From Bradyrhizobium sp. NP1 (GTDB lineage: Bacteria > Pseudomonadota > Alphaproteobacteria > Rhizobiales > Xanthobacteraceae), in the NCBI RefSeq assembly GCF_030378205.1, contig NZ_CP127385.1, positions 2,644,001 to 2,708,000 on the forward strand: DNA of 64,000 bases, read 5' to 3'. Shown here piece by piece: positions 42,307 to 51,578 of the stretch. Position 1 is the stretch's first letter, and each line of letters begins with the position of its first letter. Made by a program: the position numbers and the translations under genes. Under the pieces are notes generated by a model. The model saw nothing but the letters and a program-made list of their open reading frames with translations. It did no database searches and was not told the DNA's origin.

Positions 42307-43106
42307 TGCGCGCGGGCTCCAGCGAAGCGGACGAGCCGGGCCGGCTGCGGGCGCCGGGCCTCGCGCTGCTGCTTGCGGAAGCGCGCGGGATCTTCGAGCT
42401 CAACTCGAGCCTGCTGCTGTCGCCCCTTCTGATGCGCGCGCCGCGCGGCGACGGCCATCCGGTGCTGACCTTGCCGGGATTTCTCGCCAGCGATCTCTCG
42501 ATGGTGCCGATGCGGCGGTATCTCAGCGAGCTCGGCTACAATGCCCATCCCTGGCGTATGGGCCGCAATATCGGCGGCTTGGTACGGCTCAAGCAGGCGC
42601 TGCTGGATCGGCTGGCCGAGATTCACGCCGATGTCGGCTGCAAGGTTTCGATCGTGGGCTGGAGCCTGGGCGGCGTCTATGCGCGCCATCTCGCGTTGCA
42701 GGCGCCGGAGATGATCCGCCGTGTGGTGACGCTGGGCAGCCCGTTCGCCAACGACGTGCGTGCGACCAACGCCACGCGTCTGTACGAGACGCTGTCGGGC
42801 GAGACGGTGGAGACCACCTCCGAGCTGCGTGAGGCCATAGCCGGCGACCTGCCGGTGCCGGCAACCTCGGTCTATTCGAAGAGCGACGGCATCGTGAACT
42901 GGCGGACCTGCCTGCTCCGGCCCACCGACACGGCCGAGAACATCGAGGTCTATTTCGCCAGCCATATCGGGCTCGGCGTCAATCCGGCGGCGCTGTGGGC
43001 GGTGGCCGACCGTCTTGCGCAGGCCGAAGGCGAGTTTCATCCCTTTGACCGCTCCGGGCCCTTTGCCATTGCATATGCGCCTGCGGAAAAGGCACAATCG
43101 GCCTGA
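42306..43106 (+). CDS. Alpha/beta hydrolase, lipase/thioesterase-like (paralogue of the 55633-56403 gene)
   Basis: A 266-residue alpha/beta hydrolase with the nucleophile elbow VGWSLGGVYA (Ser120). It shares APRGDGHPVL..LPGFLASDLS, GYNAHPWRMGRNIG and TLGSPFA with a second hydrolase in this window, defining a small paralogous pair. The ATG shares one base with the stop of the DUF6489-like gene. It is followed 59 bp later by a wax ester synthase gene, suggesting a role in neutral lipid or polyester turnover. The substrate is not known; there is no signal peptide. Confidence 0.8.
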   Translation: MRAGSSEADEPGRLRAPGLALLLAEARGIFELNSSLLLSPLLMRAPRGDGHPVLTLPGFLASDLSMVPMRRYLSELGYNAHPWRMGRNIGGLVRLKQALLDRLAEIHADVGCKVSIVGWSLGGVYARHLALQAPEMIRRVVTLGSPFANDVRATNATRLYETLSGETVETTSELREAIAGDLPVPATSVYSKSDGIVNWRTCLLRPTDTAENIEVYFASHIGLGVNPAALWAVADRLAQAEGEFHPFDRSGPFAIAYAPAEKAQSA

Positions 43107-43165
43107 ACCGCCAAATCCGCAAGAAGCGCCGACCTCAAGGCGCCGCGTGATCTCGGGAGGAAAGC

Positions 43166-44716
43166 ATGGGTGACGGCAAAAAACTGTCCTCGCTGGACGC
43201 ATCGTTTCTGTATCTGGAAACCCCGGAAATGCCGATGCATGTCGGCAGCATGGCGATCTTGCGCCTGCCCGACGGCTACAAGGGCGACTTCTTCGAGGAG
43301 TTCAAGGCGATGATCGCCTCGCGGCTCCACGTCGCGCCGATCCTGAAAGCCCGCCTGGAAAAGACGCCGCTCGACATCGACCATCCGTCCTGGGTCGAGG
43401 ACGACCAGTTCGACATCGACCGCCACATCTTCCGCGCCAGCCTGCCGGCGCCGCGCGACCGCGCCACGCTTGAGCGCATCGTCGGCTGGATGCATGCCAA
43501 GCTTCTGAACCGCGCGCGGCCGCTCTGGGAGTTCTACGTCTTCGAGGGCATGAAGGACAACGAGATCGGCCTCTATTCCAAGATGCATCATGCCTGCATC
43601 GACGGCGGCGCAGGTGCTGCGCTGACCAACATGATCTACGACATCACGCCGGTGCCGCGGCAGGTCGATCCGCCGAGCGCGAAGGCCAAGGTCGGTCAGG
43701 AGCCGCGCGACATCGCCGCCAACCTGCTCGATTCCTACCAGCAGCTCTGGACCCAGCCGCTCGAGGCGGCGGCCGCCGCCAAAAGCGTCGAGCTGCCGCG
43801 CTCGGGCAAGAGCGATCTCGGCTCGATCCTGTTCGACAACGCGATGTACCAGATCGAAAGCGCGATGCGCTTTGCCGGCAACATCCCGACCATGCTCAAG
43901 AGCGTGTCCGACGTGATCGGCAAGATCTCCGATCCCAAGGCGCGTGACAGCCTCGCCAGCATGATGTCGCCGCCGACCATCCTCAACAAGTCGATCTCCT
44001 CGGAGCGCAGCTTCGCCGGCACCTCGATCTCGCTGTCGCGCGCGAAAGCGCTGGCAAAGCTGTCTGGCGGCAAGCTCAACGACGTGGTGCTGGCGCTCGC
44101 CTCCGGCGTGGTGCGGCGCTATCTGCTCTCGCAAGGCGCGTTGCCGAACAAGTCGCTGACCGCGGGGGTGCCGATCTCGCTGCGCGAGGAAGGCAATGCC
44201 GAGGCCAACAACCAGGTTTTCGGCATGATCTGCTCGATCGCCACCAATGTCGAGGATCCGAAGACGCGGCTTGAGACCATCATCGCGCAATCGACCCGCT
44301 CCAAGGAAATGTCGCATCCCTTGCGCGCGCTGATGCCGCAGGTCTCCAACATCTCGATGCTGGGTACGCCGATCCTGGTGCAGATCATGGCACTGCTCTA
44401 CAGCCGCTCCAGCCTCTCCGACGTGCTGCCGCCGGCCACCAATATCACTGTTTCCAACGTCCCCGGGCCGCGGCAGACGCTGTATGCCGCGGGCGCTGAG
44501 CTGCTGCACATCTTCCCGGTCTCGATCTCGACCCACGGCATCGCGCTCAACATCACCGTGCAGAGCTACCGCGATCAGCTCGACTTCGGCTTCATTGTGG
44601 GGGCCAACATCATCCCCCATGTCCAGGTGCTCTGCGACATGCTGCCGGAGGAGTTCGCCGCGCTGGAAGCGGCCTACGCGCCGCCGCCGGCCGACATCAA
44701 GGGCGCGGCCGAGTAG
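43166..44716 (+). CDS. Wax ester synthase/acyl-CoA:diacylglycerol acyltransferase (WS/DGAT)
   Basis: A 516-residue acyltransferase that joins acyl-CoA to a fatty alcohol or diacylglycerol, producing wax esters or triacylglycerol at the membrane face. The catalytic HHxxxDG is HHACIDG at 141-147. Other family stretches are LDASFLYLETPEMPMHVG near the N terminus, LNDVVLALASGVVRRYL, and VSNVPGPRQTLYAAGAELLH in the C-terminal domain. It is longer than the approximately 460-residue typical size because of an insertion around 185-240. It lies between an alpha/beta hydrolase and an epoxide hydrolase, supporting a lipid-metabolism cluster. Confidence 0.9.
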   Translation: MGDGKKLSSLDASFLYLETPEMPMHVGSMAILRLPDGYKGDFFEEFKAMIASRLHVAPILKARLEKTPLDIDHPSWVEDDQFDIDRHIFRASLPAPRDRATLERIVGWMHAKLLNRARPLWEFYVFEGMKDNEIGLYSKMHHACIDGGAGAALTNMIYDITPVPRQVDPPSAKAKVGQEPRDIAANLLDSYQQLWTQPLEAAAAAKSVELPRSGKSDLGSILFDNAMYQIESAMRFAGNIPTMLKSVSDVIGKISDPKARDSLASMMSPPTILNKSISSERSFAGTSISLSRAKALAKLSGGKLNDVVLALASGVVRRYLLSQGALPNKSLTAGVPISLREEGNAEANNQVFGMICSIATNVEDPKTRLETIIAQSTRSKEMSHPLRALMPQVSNISMLGTPILVQIMALLYSRSSLSDVLPPATNITVSNVPGPRQTLYAAGAELLHIFPVSISTHGIALNITVQSYRDQLDFGFIVGANIIPHVQVLCDMLPEEFAALEAAYAPPPADIKGAAE

Positions 44717-44744
44717 CGCGCCCAAGCCAGACGGGACGACGACC

Positions 44745-45740
44745 ATGATCGAAATGCCGCCGCTGCAGTTCGCGTCCACCAACGGGATTCGCATGGGCTA
44801 CTACGAGGCCGGCCCGAAAACGGACCAGCCGCCCGTCATCCTCTGCCACGGCTGGCCTGAGCTCGCCTTTTCCTGGCGTCACCAGCTCAAGGCGCTGGCC
44901 GAGACCGGCATCCGCGTGATCGCGCCGGACCAGCGTGGCTATGGCGCAACCGACCGGCCCGAGGCGGTCGAGGACTACGACATGGAGCATCTCACCGGCG
45001 ATCTCATCGGGCTGATGGATCACCTGAAGATCGACAAGGCGATCTTCGTCGGCCACGACTGGGGTGGCTTCATCATCTGGCAGATGCCGCTGCGGCACAT
45101 CGACCGCGTCGCCGGGGTGGTCGGCGTCAACACGCCGCATACCAACCGCGTCTGGGCCGATCCGATCGAGCTGCTGCGCGCCCGCTTCGGTGACAAGATG
45201 TATATCGTGCAGTTTCAGGATCCCGGTCGCGAGCCAGACCGCATCTTCGGCAGCCGCGTCGAGCAGACGTTCGATGCCTTCATGCGCAAGCCGGCGCCGC
45301 GCAGCGAGACAGCGCCGCCCGAGCAGCCGGTCGCGGGCGTCGGCGCTTCGCCGCGGCTCAACCTGGCCTTTCCGCAGATGATCGCGAACTACGACGCCAA
45401 GCATGATCCGCGCACGCCGATCCTGTCGGCGGAAGAGAAGCAGGTGTTCGTCGACACCTTCAGCAAGACCGGCTTCACCGGCGGCATCAACTGGTATCGC
45501 AACATGTCGCGCAACTGGCAGCGCTCGGAAGGCCTCGACCATACCGTGCGGGTGCCGGCGCTGATGATCATGGCCGAGCTCGACCAGGTGCTCCCGCCAT
45601 CGGCTGCCGACGGCATGGAGAAGCTGATCCCGGACCTGGAGAAATATCTGGTCCGCGGCAGCGGCCATTGGACGCAGCAGGAAAAGCCGGAGGAGGTCAG
45701 TGCCAAGCTGATCGAATGGCGTAGAAGGCGGTTCGGATGA
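44745..45740 (+). CDS. Epoxide hydrolase (alpha/beta hydrolase fold)
   Basis: A 331-residue enzyme that would open an epoxide to a diol through a covalent aspartyl ester. HGWPE (35-39) is the HGxP oxyanion motif, the nucleophile is Asp105 in VGHDWGGFI, GGINWYRN contains a cap-domain tyrosine that would polarise the epoxide, and the base is the His in GSGHWTQQEKPEEV. The ATG at 44745 is 29 bp after the acyltransferase stop. It precedes a CYP102-type P450, which can epoxidise unsaturated fatty acids, so epoxide removal after P450 action is a plausible pairing. Confidence 0.88.
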   Translation: MIEMPPLQFASTNGIRMGYYEAGPKTDQPPVILCHGWPELAFSWRHQLKALAETGIRVIAPDQRGYGATDRPEAVEDYDMEHLTGDLIGLMDHLKIDKAIFVGHDWGGFIIWQMPLRHIDRVAGVVGVNTPHTNRVWADPIELLRARFGDKMYIVQFQDPGREPDRIFGSRVEQTFDAFMRKPAPRSETAPPEQPVAGVGASPRLNLAFPQMIANYDAKHDPRTPILSAEEKQVFVDTFSKTGFTGGINWYRNMSRNWQRSEGLDHTVRVPALMIMAELDQVLPPSAADGMEKLIPDLEKYLVRGSGHWTQQEKPEEVSAKLIEWRRRRFG

Positions 45741-45750
45741 CGACCAAGTC

Positions 45751-45848
45751 GTCATTCCGGGGGCGCGAAGCCAACCATGGTGCGCAATTGATCACCTGAG
45801 AATCTCGAGATTCCGGGTCTGGTCCTTTTGGACCAGACCCGGAATGAC
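45751..45848. repeat. Intergenic repeat with 16-bp perfect hairpin
   Basis: The element is bounded by GTCATTCCGG (45751-45760) and CCGGAATGAC (45839-45848). Its right half is ATTCCGGGTCTGGTCC (45810-45825), a TTTT loop and GGACCAGACCCGGAAT (45830-45845), a perfect 16-bp stem. The palindrome GAATCTCGAGATTC (45800-45813) overlaps it. GTCATTCCGG...CCGGAATGAC units are common in Bradyrhizobiaceae intergenic DNA. Confidence 0.8.
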
Positions 45849-45880
45849 AAGGCCGCGCGAGGCAGGGGGAAGTTTTCACG

Positions 45881-48800
45881 ATGGCGTCCAAGAACAGGCT
45901 CAGTCCGATCCCGCGTCCACCGGTCAAGCCGGTGGTCGGCAACATGCTGTCGCTGGATTCGACCGCGCCGGTGCAGCATCTGGCGCGGCTAGCGAAGGAG
46001 CTCGGGCCGATCTACTGGCTCGACATGATGGGCGCGCCGATCGTGATCGTCTCCGGCTACGACCTCGTCGACGAGCTCTCTGACGAGAAGCGCTTCGACA
46101 AGGCGGTGCGCGGCTCGCTGCGCCGCGTGCGCGCGGTCGGCGGCGACGGCCTGTTCACCGCCGATACCAACGAGCCGAACTGGGGCAAGGCGCACAACAT
46201 CCTGCTGCAGCCGTTCGGCAACCGCGCCATGCAGTCCTATCACCCGAGCATGGTCGACATCGCCGAGCAGCTCGTGAAGAAATGGGAGCGGCTCAACGCC
46301 GACGACGAGATCGACGTCGTCCACGACATGACCGCGCTGACGCTGGATACGATCGGCCTGTGCGGTTTCGACTATCGCTTCAACTCGTTCTACCGGCGCG
46401 ATTACCACCCCTTCGTGGAGTCGCTGGTGCGCTCGCTGGAAACCATCATGATGACCCGCGGGCTGCCGATGGAGAATCTGTGGATGCAGAAGCGGCGGCG
46501 CGATCTTGCCGCCGACGTCGCCTTCATGAACAAGATGGTGGACGAGATCATCGCCGAGCGCCGCCGCAATGCCGAGGCCGAGCAGAAGGACATGCTGGCG
46601 GCGATGATGACCGGCGTCGACCGCGCATCTGGCGAACAGCTCGACGACGTCAACATCCGCTACCAGATCAACACCTTCCTGATCGCGGGTCATGAAACCA
46701 CCAGCGGGCTGCTGTCCTGCACCATCTACGCGCTGCTCAAGCATCCGGAGGTGCTGAAGAAGGCCTATGAGGAGGTCGATCGTGTGCTCGGCTCCGACAC
46801 CAACGTCAAGCCGACCTACCAGCAGGTCACCCAGCTCACCTACATCACCCAGATCCTGAAAGAGGCGCTGCGGCTGTGGCCGCCGGCGCCTGCCTATGGC
46901 ATCGCGCCGCTCAAGGACGAGACCATCGGTGGCAAGTACAAGCTCAGGAAGGGCACCTTCATCACGGTCCTGGTGCTCGGGCTGCATCGCGACCCAAGCG
47001 TCTGGGGGCCGAATCCCGACGCCTTCGATCCGGAAAATTTCAGCCGCGAGGCCGAGGCCAAGCGGCCTGCCAACGCCTGGAAGCCGTTCGGCAACGGCCA
47101 GCGCGCCTGCATCGGCCGCGGCTTCGCGATGCACGAGGCGGCGCTGGCGATCGGCATGATCCTGCAGCGCTTCAAGCTGGTCGACCATCACCGCTACCAG
47201 ATGCATCTGAAGGAGACGCTGACGATCAAGCCGGACGGATTCAAGATCAAGGTGCGCCCGCGCACCGATCGCGATCGTTCCGTCCCAGCCGGCGCGGCGG
47301 TCCAGGCAGTGGCCTCACCGGCCGCATCGGCGCCGCGGGCGCGGACACGGCCCGGCCACAACACGCCGCTGCTCGTGCTCTACGGGTCGAACCTCGGCAC
47401 CGCCGAGGAGTTGGCCACGCGGGTCGCCGACCTCGCCCAGGTCAACGGCTTCGCCAGCAAGCTTGCCCCGCTCGACGATTATGTCGACAAGCTGCCGAAG
47501 GAAGGCGGCGTCCTGATCTTCTGCGCCTCGTACAACGGCGCCCCTCCCGACAACGCCACGCAGTTCGTCAAATGGCTGAGCGACGATCTGCCGAAGGACG
47601 CCTTTGCCGGCGTCCGCTACGCCGTGTTCGGCTGCGGCAACAGCGACTGGGCTGCGACCTATCAGTCGGTGCCGCGCCTGATCGACGAGAAATTGCGCGA
47701 CCATGGCGGCCGCAGCGCCTATGCGCGCGGCGAGGGCGATGCCCGCAGCGATCTCGACGGCCAGTTCGAGAGCTGGTTTGCCGCGGCGGCGCCCGTGGCG
47801 GTGAAGGAATTCGGCGTCGATTCCAAGTTCAGCCGCTCGGCCGATGACGAGCCGTTGTACCGGATCGAGCCGGTGGCGCCGACCGCGATCAACACCGTGG
47901 TGGTGCAGGGCGGTGCGGTGCCTATGAACGTGCTTGATAACGACGAGCTTCAGAACAAGGCTGGCGCGAATCCGTCCGACCGCTCGACCCGCCACATCGA
48001 GGTGCAACTGCCGGCCGGCGCGGCCTATCGTGTCGGCGATCATCTGAGCGTGGTGCCGCGCAACGACCCGGCGCTGGTCGATCGGGTGGCGCGCCGCTTC
48101 GGCTTCCTGCCGGCCGACCAGATCCGGCTGCAGGTGGCGGAAGGCCGCCGCGCGCAATTGCCGGCGGGAGAGCCGATCTCGGTCGGGCGGCTGCTCACCG
48201 AATTCGTCGAGCTGCAGCAGGTCGCGACCCGCAAGCAGATCCAGATCATGTCGGAGCAAACCCGCTGCCCGGTGACCAAGCCCAAGCTCCTGGCGCTGAT
48301 CGGCGACGATGCCGCATCGGGCGAGCGTTACCGCAGCGAGGTGCTGGACAGGCGCAAGTCGGTGTTCGACCTTCTGGAGGAATTCCCGGCCTGCGAGCTG
48401 CCGTTCCACGCCTATCTGGAGATGCTTTCGCTGCTCGCGCCGCGCTATTATTCGATCTCGTCCTCGCCCTCGAAGGGGTCGGAGCGCTGCAGCGTCACGG
48501 TCGGCGTGGTCGAGGCGCCCGCAAGTTCCGGGCGCGGCATCTACAAGGGCGTCTGCTCGAATTATCTCGCCAACCGCCGTATCGGCGACACCATCCACGC
48601 CACCGTGCGCGAGACCAAGGCCGGCTTCCGCCTGCCCGAGGACAATTCGGTGCCGATCATCATGATCGGGCCGGGCACCGGGCTCGCGCCGTTCCGCGGC
48701 TTCCTGCAGGAACGCGCGGCGCGCAGGGAGCGCGGCGCGACGCTCGGCCCCGCGATGCTGTTCTTCGGCTGCCGCCATCCCGACCAGGACTTTCTCTATG

Positions 48801-49111
48801 CCGACGAGCTGAAGGCCTTTGCGGCCGACGGAATCACCGAGCTCTACACCGCGTTCTCGCGCGCCGACAGCCAGAAGACCTATGTGCAGCATCTCGTCGC
48901 AGCACATAAGGATCGCGTCTGGGCGCTGATCGAGCAGGGGGCGATCGTCTATGTCTGCGGCGACGGCGGCAAGATGGAGCCGGACGTCAAGGCGGCCCTG
49001 GTTGCGATCCATCGCGAGCGCACCGGCGCCGATGCGGCGGCCAGCGCGCGCTGGATCGAGGAACTCGGCGCCAACAACCGCTACGTGCTGGACGTGTGGG
49101 CCGGCGGTTAG
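45881..49111 (+). CDS. CYP102-type self-sufficient cytochrome P450:NADPH-P450 reductase fusion
   Basis: A 1076-residue natural fusion like P450 BM3. The P450 domain (1 to ~470) has the I-helix AGHETTSGLL, ExxR in LKEALRLWPPAP and heme loop FGNGQRACIG with Cys410. A Pro/Ala-rich linker leads to a flavodoxin-like FMN domain (VLYGSNLGTAEELA near 495) and a ferredoxin-reductase-like FAD/NADPH domain (RYYSISSSP; GPGTGLAPFRGFLQE near 929; YVCGDGGKMEPDV near 1024; C-terminal YVLDVWAGG, the aromatic shield). It should hydroxylate or epoxidise medium- to long-chain fatty acids without partners. The upstream epoxide hydrolase and acyltransferase fit a fatty-acid role. Regulation is not visible. Confidence 0.93.
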   Translation: MASKNRLSPIPRPPVKPVVGNMLSLDSTAPVQHLARLAKELGPIYWLDMMGAPIVIVSGYDLVDELSDEKRFDKAVRGSLRRVRAVGGDGLFTADTNEPNWGKAHNILLQPFGNRAMQSYHPSMVDIAEQLVKKWERLNADDEIDVVHDMTALTLDTIGLCGFDYRFNSFYRRDYHPFVESLVRSLETIMMTRGLPMENLWMQKRRRDLAADVAFMNKMVDEIIAERRRNAEAEQKDMLAAMMTGVDRASGEQLDDVNIRYQINTFLIAGHETTSGLLSCTIYALLKHPEVLKKAYEEVDRVLGSDTNVKPTYQQVTQLTYITQILKEALRLWPPAPAYGIAPLKDETIGGKYKLRKGTFITVLVLGLHRDPSVWGPNPDAFDPENFSREAEAKRPANAWKPFGNGQRACIGRGFAMHEAALAIGMILQRFKLVDHHRYQMHLKETLTIKPDGFKIKVRPRTDRDRSVPAGAAVQAVASPAASAPRARTRPGHNTPLLVLYGSNLGTAEELATRVADLAQVNGFASKLAPLDDYVDKLPKEGGVLIFCASYNGAPPDNATQFVKWLSDDLPKDAFAGVRYAVFGCGNSDWAATYQSVPRLIDEKLRDHGGRSAYARGEGDARSDLDGQFESWFAAAAPVAVKEFGVDSKFSRSADDEPLYRIEPVAPTAINTVVVQGGAVPMNVLDNDELQNKAGANPSDRSTRHIEVQLPAGAAYRVGDHLSVVPRNDPALVDRVARRFGFLPADQIRLQVAEGRRAQLPAGEPISVGRLLTEFVELQQVATRKQIQIMSEQTRCPVTKPKLLALIGDDAASGERYRSEVLDRRKSVFDLLEEFPACELPFHAYLEMLSLLAPRYYSISSSPSKGSERCSVTVGVVEAPASSGRGIYKGVCSNYLANRRIGDTIHATVRETKAGFRLPEDNSVPIIMIGPGTGLAPFRGFLQERAARRERGATLGPAMLFFGCRHPDQDFLYADELKAFAADGITELYTAFSRADSQKTYVQHLVAAHKDRVWALIEQGAIVYVCGDGGKMEPDVKAALVAIHRERTGADAAASARWIEELGANNRYVLDVWAGG

Positions 49112-49194
49112 CTGCCGACCTCTGCCAATGGAGGCGTTCGCGCCTATCGAAATTGACCGTTGTTTGCAGCTTTAGCTTGGGGGCGACCGACACC

Positions 49195-49458
49195 ATGGCC
49201 GATGCACCGAAGTCAGACGCAGACTATGTCGAAGCCGCTTACGCGGATGCGATTCAGCTCCTGTACAAGCAGTTATTCACGGGAATTGATACCCAGCCAG
49301 CCAACGAGAAAGAATTCCTGGCGCATTTTACGACCGGCCTTGCGGCTGCGCGACGAGCCAAAGAGCTTGGGCTGGGCGCGCTGAAGCCACAAATCTCGCC
49401 GACTGCGATTGCCGAGATAACGGTGCAAAAAACCCGGCGCAAGCCCCGCTCGCGCTAG
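49195..49458 (+). CDS. Small hypothetical protein
   Basis: An 87-residue acidic-to-basic protein, MADAPKSDADYVEAAYADAI onwards, predicted largely helical, ending in a basic tail (TVQKTRRKPRSR). I do not recognise it. The ATG at 49195 is preferred to the upstream open frame because it follows a spacer after the P450 fusion. Codon use is less GC-biased than neighbouring genes in its second half. No clear Shine-Dalgarno is visible, so this is a moderate-confidence gene. Confidence 0.5.
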   Translation: MADAPKSDADYVEAAYADAIQLLYKQLFTGIDTQPANEKEFLAHFTTGLAAARRAKELGLGALKPQISPTAIAEITVQKTRRKPRSR

Positions 49459-49520
49459 CCTCCAGTGCGCGTTTCGCCCGCCTCGGCGATTCGAAACGAG
49501 GCGATGTGCGTCCCACCCTT

Positions 49521-49988
49521 CTAGAACATCGTGTTGTTGTTGGCAGGATTCTCTGGAATCGGCTGGCCGACGTCCCAATGCTCGACGATCTTGCCGTTTT
49601 CGAGCTTGAAGATGTCGATGATCGCGGTACCTCTTGTGCCGGGCTCGCGAACCGCGTGAACGTGCAGGATGACGTAATCGCCGTCCACGAACGAGCGCTT
49701 GATCTCGCTGTGCGAGTTCGGGAATTTTTCGCGCAGGAAGGCGATGAACTTGCGGAAACCGTCGGGCCCGTCGGCCGCGTTCGGGTTGTGCTGCACATAG
49801 CGGTCGCCGACATAGGCGAGCGCGCCGTCGGCGTCCTTCTGATTGAGCCCTTTTTCATAGAAGGCGAGCACAGCCTTCCGGTTGGCCTCCTGCTGGGTCT
49901 CCGCCGAGGCCGCGCTCGCGCCCAAGGAAGCAAGCGCCAGAAGGATCGTCGCGGCGATTGCCGCGCGCGGTCGCAAGACGCAGTCCAT
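49521..49988 (-). CDS. Secreted SnoaL/NTF2-like protein
   Basis: A 155-residue protein with a signal peptide (DCVLRPRAAIAATILLALAS, then LGASAASA) and an NTF2-like fold of the SnoaL type: VLAFYEKGLNQKDADGALAY, VQHNPNAADGPDGFRKFIAF and IVEHWDVGQPIPENPANNNT are characteristic of the predicted-ester-cyclase subgroup. The ATG at 49988 is chosen because it directly precedes the basic n-region of the signal peptide. Function is unknown; periplasmic proteins of this group are often annotated as polyketide cyclase-like. It is 124 bp downstream of the hydrolase start region on the same strand but not clearly in an operon. Confidence 0.8.
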   Translation of the reverse strand: MDCVLRPRAAIAATILLALASLGASAASAETQQEANRKAVLAFYEKGLNQKDADGALAYVGDRYVQHNPNAADGPDGFRKFIAFLREKFPNSHSEIKRSFVDGDYVILHVHAVREPGTRGTAIIDIFKLENGKIVEHWDVGQPIPENPANNNTMF

Positions 49989-50112
49989 GCTGAAGCTCCT
50001 GATAGCGGAAAGCGCCTGTCTCGCGCGTTGCAGTGCGCCCTGCATAGGCTGCCGGGCGATCGGCCGGAAGAGCGCACGTCGGGTTCACCAGGTTACTTTG
50101 AGGAAACCCGGG

Positions 50113-51033
<921 letters not shown>

Positions 51034-51197
51034 GGCGATCCTCGAGAGCGGTAGCGGGATCGGAACTGTATGACATGGTTTCCGCCGCCGCGAGAAGTCC
51101 TTGTCGGAAGGTCTTGGACGCAGCGCAGTTGACCGGGTCGCCGCGACGGTGTCGTATGTCGGAAACGACGGGGAAAACCCTGCAGGAGGAGGACGCC

Positions 51198-51578
51198 ATG
51201 GTCGACAAGAATAACGACCCGATGGTGCTGTGGCACACCATGATCGGGGAACTGGAAAAGGGATTCAATTCGTTCGCGAACCAGGCCATGGCTTCGCCGG
51301 AATTCTCGCGCGCGATGAACCAGGCCGGCGGCGCCGCCGCCGGCGCCCAGAAGCAGCTTGGCGAGCTGATGGAAAAATACCTGCTCGCCATGAACCTGCC
51401 GAGCCGGGTCCAACTCGTCGGCATGGCCGAGCGGCTGCAATCCATCGAAGGACAGCTCCATGAGATCAAGGCGATGCTGTTGCAGATGAACAGGGATGCC
51501 GGTGCGCCCGGGTTTGCGGCCACGCCGCGTCCGCCGCGCACCAGGCAGCCGCCGTCCTCGTCCGGAGAGCAGACATGA
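51198..51578 (+). CDS. PhaE-like PHA synthase-associated protein
   Basis: A 126-residue protein with a helical stretch HTMIGELEKGFNSFANQAMA, an Ala/Gly-rich turn, and LGELMEKYLLAMNLPSRVQL then MAERLQSIEGQLHEIKAMLL, which resembles the C-terminal part of PhaE, the partner subunit of class III PHA synthases, but is far shorter than classical PhaE (about 350). A strong GCAGGAGGAGGA Shine-Dalgarno identifies the ATG at 51198; the open frame upstream is ignored. The stop overlaps phaC by 4 bp (ATGA), supporting a two-subunit synthase. The tail is Pro/Arg-rich and probably disordered. Confidence 0.78.
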   Translation: MVDKNNDPMVLWHTMIGELEKGFNSFANQAMASPEFSRAMNQAGGAAAGAQKQLGELMEKYLLAMNLPSRVQLVGMAERLQSIEGQLHEIKAMLLQMNRDAGAPGFAATPRPPRTRQPPSSSGEQT

